Assembly: GCF_008107625.1 (NCBI RefSeq)
Contig: NZ_SDKK01000007.1
Span: 1-64,000, forward strand
DNA from: Zoogloea oleivorans
GTDB lineage: Bacteria > Pseudomonadota > Gammaproteobacteria > Burkholderiales > Rhodocyclaceae
Length of the DNA: 64,000 nt
Reading direction: 5' to 3'
Shown here: piece by piece, positions 60,357-64,000 of the stretch
How the letters are laid out: every line of letters starts with the position of its first letter
Position numbering within the stretch: position 1 is the stretch's first letter
The notes under the pieces: generated by a model
The model's database searches: none
Seen by the model: only the letters and a program-made list of their open reading frames with translations
Told to the model about the DNA's origin: nothing
Position numbers and translations under genes: made by a program

Positions 60357-61769
60357 CTACAGCGTGACGCTCTCGCCCTTCTGCGGCAGCATCACGTCAC
60401 GCCAGCCCAGCTGGTCACGAATGGCCTGGGCAAACGTGGCCGAGGCCCCCGCTTCCCCATGCACGACACAGGTATGCCGTGGCGGCGCATGAAAGCCGCG
60501 CAACCAGTCGAGCAACCCCGCCTGATCGGCATGAGCCGACAAGCCACCCACCGTGTAGATGCGTGCCCTGACCGGCACCGGCTGACCAAAAATGTGCACC
60601 AGCCGGGCACCATCGACAAGGCGGCGGCCGAGGCTGCCCGCCGCCTGGAAACCGGCAATCAGGACGCTGCATTCGCTGCGCGACAGGTTTTCGCGCAGGT
60701 GGTACTTGATCCGTCCGGCGTCGCACATGCCACTGGCCGAAATAATCACGGCACCGCTCCGAACTTCATTCAGCGCCCTCGAGTGCTCCACATCGGCGAC
60801 GAATTCAACCTTCATTTTCGCCGGATGTGTCTGCAGCCAGGCAATCAGCTCACGGGTCTCGCCATCGAGCAGGGCCGGATGTGCCAGCGTGATGCGCGTC
60901 GCCTCGTTGGCCATCGGTGAGTCGACATAAACCTTGAGCGGCGAGAGACGCTGACGGCGCACCAGATCTGCCAGCAGGTAGATGATTTCCTGGGTACGGC
61001 CCACCGCGAAGGACGGAATGATCAGGTTGCCGTGACAGGCATGCGTCCGCTCGATGGCAGCAACGATTTCATCTTCCGTTTCAGGCATCGGGCGGTGCAG
61101 ACGATCACCGTAGGTCGATTCGATCAACAGCAGATCGGCCTCCGGCACCACCTTCTCGGGATCATTCAACACCGGGCGATTCGACATGCCGAGATCGCCG
61201 GAGAACACCAGTTTGCGCGGTCGCCCTTCGCCACTGACGCTTACTTCCAGCCAGGACGAGCCAAGAATGTGACCAGCGTCATGGAAGCAGACCTTGACCG
61301 TTTCAGCCGGATGAATTGTCTGACCATAGTTAGCCGGCCTGAGCAGACTGAGCGACGACTGCGCCTGAGCTACGGTGTATAGCGGCGGCTGAACACCGCG
61401 CTCGCTCTTGCCACGGCGACGCTGATGACGCAGCTGCCATTCGGACTCTTTCTCCTGGATGTGGGCACTGTCCAGCAACAGCACTTCGAGCAGGTCGATG
61501 GTGGCCGGCGTCGCGTAGATCGGTCCGCGGAATCCCAATACGGCCAGACGCGGCAACAGCCCGGAGTGGTCGATGTGAGCATGCGTCAGTAACACGAAGT
61601 CGATATCGCGAACGTCGAAGCCGAAGTTCAAGGCATGCAGATTTTTGGAACGCGCCTCGGCGCCCCCCTGGAACATTCCACAATCAACCAGAAAACGGCA
61701 ATTTCCCGTTTCGACCAGTGTGCAGGATCCGGTGACTTCTCCGGCCGCTCCCATAAAACTGACTTGCAT
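60357..61769 (-). CDS. MBL-fold beta-CASP ribonuclease (RNA specificity domain type)
   Basis: 470 residues from ATG 61769, with a perfect AGGAGG 8 bases upstream. Metal motif LTHAHIDHSG (His63, His65, Asp67, His68), later FHDAGHILGSSW and FSGDLGM; beta-CASP motifs ESTYGDR, IPSFAVGRTQE, ISASGMCDAGR and VVHGEAGASATFA. Such proteins (YsiH-like, distant kin of CPSF73 and RNase J) cut RNA; the particular target is unknown. It is longer than a simple MBL because of the beta-CASP insert and is complete. Divergent from the Fur-like promoter. Confidence 0.92.
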   Translation of the reverse strand: MQVSFMGAAGEVTGSCTLVETGNCRFLVDCGMFQGGAEARSKNLHALNFGFDVRDIDFVLLTHAHIDHSGLLPRLAVLGFRGPIYATPATIDLLEVLLLDSAHIQEKESEWQLRHQRRRGKSERGVQPPLYTVAQAQSSLSLLRPANYGQTIHPAETVKVCFHDAGHILGSSWLEVSVSGEGRPRKLVFSGDLGMSNRPVLNDPEKVVPEADLLLIESTYGDRLHRPMPETEDEIVAAIERTHACHGNLIIPSFAVGRTQEIIYLLADLVRRQRLSPLKVYVDSPMANEATRITLAHPALLDGETRELIAWLQTHPAKMKVEFVADVEHSRALNEVRSGAVIISASGMCDAGRIKYHLRENLSRSECSVLIAGFQAAGSLGRRLVDGARLVHIFGQPVPVRARIYTVGGLSAHADQAGLLDWLRGFHAPPRHTCVVHGEAGASATFAQAIRDQLGWRDVMLPQKGESVTL

Positions 61770-61907
61770 TTTGAACACCTCCTGAGCGGGTTCAGCATGA
61801 ACCTCAGGATGCGGGATTGCAACGCCGGAGCGTGCCGAACCACGAGACAGGCGAATGCCGGGCCGCATACGAATGATCAGAGCTGACGCGGAATATTATG
61901 TAAAAAA

Positions 61908-61936
61908 CTTACGAATGAAAATCATTCTCATATAAT
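61908..61936 (+). promoter_or_regulatory. Fur-like operator over a sigma70-type promoter
   Basis: A perfect GAATGA-AAA-TCATTC palindrome (61913-61927) is followed by TATAAT at 61931-61936. The palindrome fills the spacer between the -10 and a weak -35, the position of a repressor. It matches the Fur box half-site pattern (aatgAtAAtcatT). It most likely represses the two small genes at 62029 and 62375 when iron is plentiful. Confidence 0.65.
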
Positions 61937-62028
61937 AACTTCCTGAATCTGTCACATCCGATCATCGGAATCAGCGCCAGCAAGCCTCCGCCAGCCCGCG
62001 CAGCAACCGGACAGCCAGGAGGAGCACC

Positions 62029-62316
62029 ATGCAGCAACCCACACCACGCACCACCATCGAAAACCAGCACAGGCAAGCTCACCATGCAGGTCCATCGCTG
62101 CTGGAGCAGTGGCACTGGCGCATGATCTGCCTGGACCAGGCTCATCGCCCCCTCGCCGGCCTGGAACGACTGACAGCTGGCCGCCCCGAATGGCGACCGG
62201 TGATGTGTGTCCTGATACAACAGTTGGCACGGGCTGACATGGGCCCTGGCGAACAATTCTACGAAGTCCCCTACTCCGAGCGCCGACCCGCAGGCGGCCG
62301 AAGGGAAGCCAAGTGA
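62029..62316 (+). CDS. Unknown 95-residue protein under a Fur-like promoter
   Basis: 95 residues; AGGAGGAGCACC directly precedes the ATG, so translation is well supported. Hydrophilic, with Trp pairs (LLEQWHWRMICLDQAH) and a basic C-terminus; no signal peptide or TM. I do not recognise it. First gene of the Fur-like transcript, 92 bases after the -10 box. A role in iron limitation is inferred only from the promoter. Confidence 0.7.
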   Translation: MQQPTPRTTIENQHRQAHHAGPSLLEQWHWRMICLDQAHRPLAGLERLTAGRPEWRPVMCVLIQQLARADMGPGEQFYEVPYSERRPAGGRREAK

Positions 62317-62374
62317 GCAAGCTATCCCCGCGATACGACGGGTTTCGGCACATCTCATTCACGGAAGGGCAGGC

Positions 62375-63037
62375 ATGTGCCTGAAACAGCCTCATAGGCA
62401 GCATGAGCATGCTGCCGACCTTGCTCTGCCACTTGGTCCTGGATTGCAACAGCGTGCAGCCAAAGATCCCGGACCCCGCTGCCGAGCCAGACTATGGGAG
62501 TTGGATGACAAGCTTCATTGCCCGCTCATCGGCACTTGCCTGCCTATCGACGAACTACATCGTCTGGCGCAACGTTTCAAGTTCAAGTCACCCTCGACCA
62601 ATGAATTCGGCATGCATGTGGAAGCTGTTAGCCTCAGCCAGCATCGCAACCCGGTAGCTGCAGCCATCCAGCACTACCTGGAAAAGACCCACAAACTGTG
62701 GGTCGATCGATTTGCCCGCTTGAAGACCGATGCAGAGGTGCGTCTTCACTGGCAGGAGTGTCTGAAACGGGGTGAAGTGGCCGGCCCCTTGTGGGCCACC
62801 TGTACTCACAGGATGGTTTCCCCGGAAACCCGTCATCAAGCTTATGGTGATATCCACATGCTGTCTCATCAGGTCGGTAACAGCCTGGCGGTCGATGCAC
62901 CACGTCTGGCCCATCTGACAGCCGACAACGCCCGCCAGGGGGCAGAACTGCGCAAACGGGCAATCCAGCACGCAGGTGAACTGGATGCCCTGCGCAGCCG
63001 ACTGGCCGAGGCCGGGCACGCGCCCTCACTACCATGA
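62375..63037 (+). CDS. Unknown 220-residue protein, perhaps a truncated DUF2325-type protein
   Basis: 220 residues; GGAAGGGCAGGC precedes the ATG. The core (LWELDDKLHCPLIGTCLPID; HVEAVSLSQHRNPVAAAIQ; QECLKRGEVAGPLW; HMLSHQVGNSL) resembles, from memory, the N-terminal part of iron-associated DUF2325 proteins, which normally go on to a longer coiled coil and a C-terminal Rossmann-like domain. Here the stop comes after the first coiled-coil segment, so it is either a short paralogue or a truncated gene. 58 bases after the 95-aa gene, same transcript. Confidence 0.6.
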   Translation: MCLKQPHRQHEHAADLALPLGPGLQQRAAKDPGPRCRARLWELDDKLHCPLIGTCLPIDELHRLAQRFKFKSPSTNEFGMHVEAVSLSQHRNPVAAAIQHYLEKTHKLWVDRFARLKTDAEVRLHWQECLKRGEVAGPLWATCTHRMVSPETRHQAYGDIHMLSHQVGNSLAVDAPRLAHLTADNARQGAELRKRAIQHAGELDALRSRLAEAGHAPSLP

Positions 63038-63041
63038 AAAT

Positions 63042-63338
63042 CTAGTGCCGCACGGGCAGCACCGGATGGACACCCGCTTCTTTAGCACAAAGCACTTCCA
63101 AGGCCTCCCACTTGCTCACCAACTGAGCCGCACTGCGGCTTAGTTCTTTGTCATGGCGCTCATCCCGGCTCACGACCTGCAGATGCGCAACAATGGCGCG
63201 GGCGATGGCGGGCGTCGGATGGTCTGGATAACTCGTCATCAATGTGAGGAGTGCCGCCAGGGCCAAATCGGGGGCGGTCTCATATTCCGGCAGGGAATCC
63301 TCGTCCTCCCGGTCGTCACAATCGCAACTGAAGCTCAT
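63042..63338 (-). CDS. Unknown 98-residue protein coupled to the rpsD paralogue
   Basis: 98 residues, starting by an ATGA overlap with the rpsD stop, which is good support that it is real. N-terminus is acidic and Cys-containing (MSFSCDCDDREDEDSLPEYE); the rest is helical. No match I recognise. The CDCDD start could bind a metal. Convergent with the 220-aa gene four bases away. Confidence 0.65.
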   Translation of the reverse strand: MSFSCDCDDREDEDSLPEYETAPDLALAALLTLMTSYPDHPTPAIARAIVAHLQVVSRDERHDKELSRSAAQLVSKWEALEVLCAKEAGVHPVLPVRH

Positions 63339-63946
63339 AGCCGCACCGCGTAGTACTCGACCACGTCCTGCTCATCGACCGGGAAGGGTATTTCGCCGGC
63401 GTCAGGCAAGCGGGTCACGACGGCACTGAACTGCTTTTCGTCGCAATGCAACCACTCGGGACGACTCAGCGACGGTTGCCCGATGCACTCCAGCACCATC
63501 GGCATGCGGCGCGAACGCTCCTTCAGGACAATGGTGTCTCCCACATTGATGCGGATCGACCCGATATTTACTACCTGCCCGTTCAGGCTCAGATGCTTGT
63601 GGCGAACCAGTTGTCGCGCGGCAACGATCGTCGGTGCAAACCCGGCCCGAAAAACAAAATTATCCAGACGTCTTTCAAGCAGTTCGATGAGTTTGTGACC
63701 TGTCGGTGCCTTCGCGTTCTTCGCTTCCTTGAAAAGCCGCTGAAGCTGCGACTCGGTCAGCCCGTAATTCATCCGCAGTTTCTGCTTCTCAATCAGCTTC
63801 AAGCCGTAATCCGACTTGCGGCGGGGACGCTGGCCGTGCTGACCAGGCGGGTAGTCGCGCTCTCCGAGGGGTTTTCTGGAAAGTCCCGGGAGTTCAACTC
63901 CCAGGGCACGCATGACTTTCAGACGGGGGCCGGTGTAGCGGGACAT
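63335..63946 (-). CDS. rpsD: Ribosomal protein S4, divergent paralogue
   Basis: 203 residues. S4 N-terminal helical domain plus the S4 RNA-binding motif (LLERRLDNFVFRAGFAPTIV; RQLVRHKHLSLNGQVVNIGS) are clear, as are GQHGQ and SDYGLKLIEKQKL. The N-terminus has no Cys, so it is a zinc-free form. It is not beside rpsK and rpoA, the normal S4 operon, so it is a second copy or a transferred one. It is coupled to an unknown 98-aa gene and lies near a Fur-like promoter, which fits a metal-starvation replacement of the main S4; this is inference. The start has AGGAAAA upstream. Confidence 0.92.
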   Translation of the reverse strand: MSRYTGPRLKVMRALGVELPGLSRKPLGERDYPPGQHGQRPRRKSDYGLKLIEKQKLRMNYGLTESQLQRLFKEAKNAKAPTGHKLIELLERRLDNFVFRAGFAPTIVAARQLVRHKHLSLNGQVVNIGSIRINVGDTIVLKERSRRMPMVLECIGQPSLSRPEWLHCDEKQFSAVVTRLPDAGEIPFPVDEQDVVEYYAVRL

Positions 63947-64000
63947 CGAATTTTTTTTCCTGTGTAGTTGTAAAAAAATTATTTGCTTAGAAAAGCATCC

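Overview
The window is chromosomal DNA from a high-GC betaproteobacterium. The protein styles point to Rhodocyclales (Azospira/Dechloromonas/Azoarcus-like): a PEP-CTERM protein, a monofunctional RelA, an AmmeMemoRadiSam cluster, the YciB-YciI-BolA-parvulin order, and a giant DUF4347 adhesin. Placement at order level is inference. No transposase, integrase, phage gene, tRNA, rRNA or CRISPR array was found, and no stretch longer than 300 bases lacks a gene.

The left quarter (1-16.1 kb, minus strand) is the most unusual part. It is one tightly coupled operon: a GAF-HlyD membrane adaptor, a PqqD-like/M50 protease/HlyD fusion, a shortened SecA-like ATPase, a periplasmic HlyD/MFP adaptor, and a giant DUF4347/cadherin-type surface protein that runs off the left edge. 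Junctions are ATGA overlaps or gaps of 1-4 bases. I read this as a dedicated export and processing machine for the giant protein. In this assembly the giant gene is broken by a +1 shift in a run of nine G/C (3667-3675). Eight would restore a frame that then stays open to the window edge, so this is either a phase-variable switch or a homopolymer error.

16.1-24.7 kb (minus) holds an orphan 94-aa protein, a six-TM chemoreceptor, and a row relA - CDF transporter - yaaA - DUF445 - M14 carboxypeptidase. 24.8-37.3 kb is mixed housekeeping: mtfA, a host-attachment protein, a PEP-CTERM protein, leuA with a divergent Lrp-type regulator, ispD-ispF-thpR, an MgtC/DUF4010 membrane protein, the three AmmeMemoRadiSam genes, a hydrolase, and tadA - L,D-transpeptidase - GNAT.

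37.3-50.2 kb contains a multi-PAS histidine kinase, lemA with two TPM-domain genes, tsaB-rimI-udg, ompR-envZ, an ETHE1-type persulfide dioxygenase with a truncated haemoglobin, and yciB-yciI-bolA-parvulin ended by a clear terminator. 51.1-56.4 kb is a DUF2760-Hsp70-Hsp70/DUF3731 chaperone module of unknown function. 56.4-64 kb has an arginase, a NemR-type repressor and nemA flanked by two copies of the same operator, a double cupin, a beta-CASP nuclease, a Fur-like promoter driving two small unknown genes, and an rpsD paralogue coupled to an unknown 98-aa gene.
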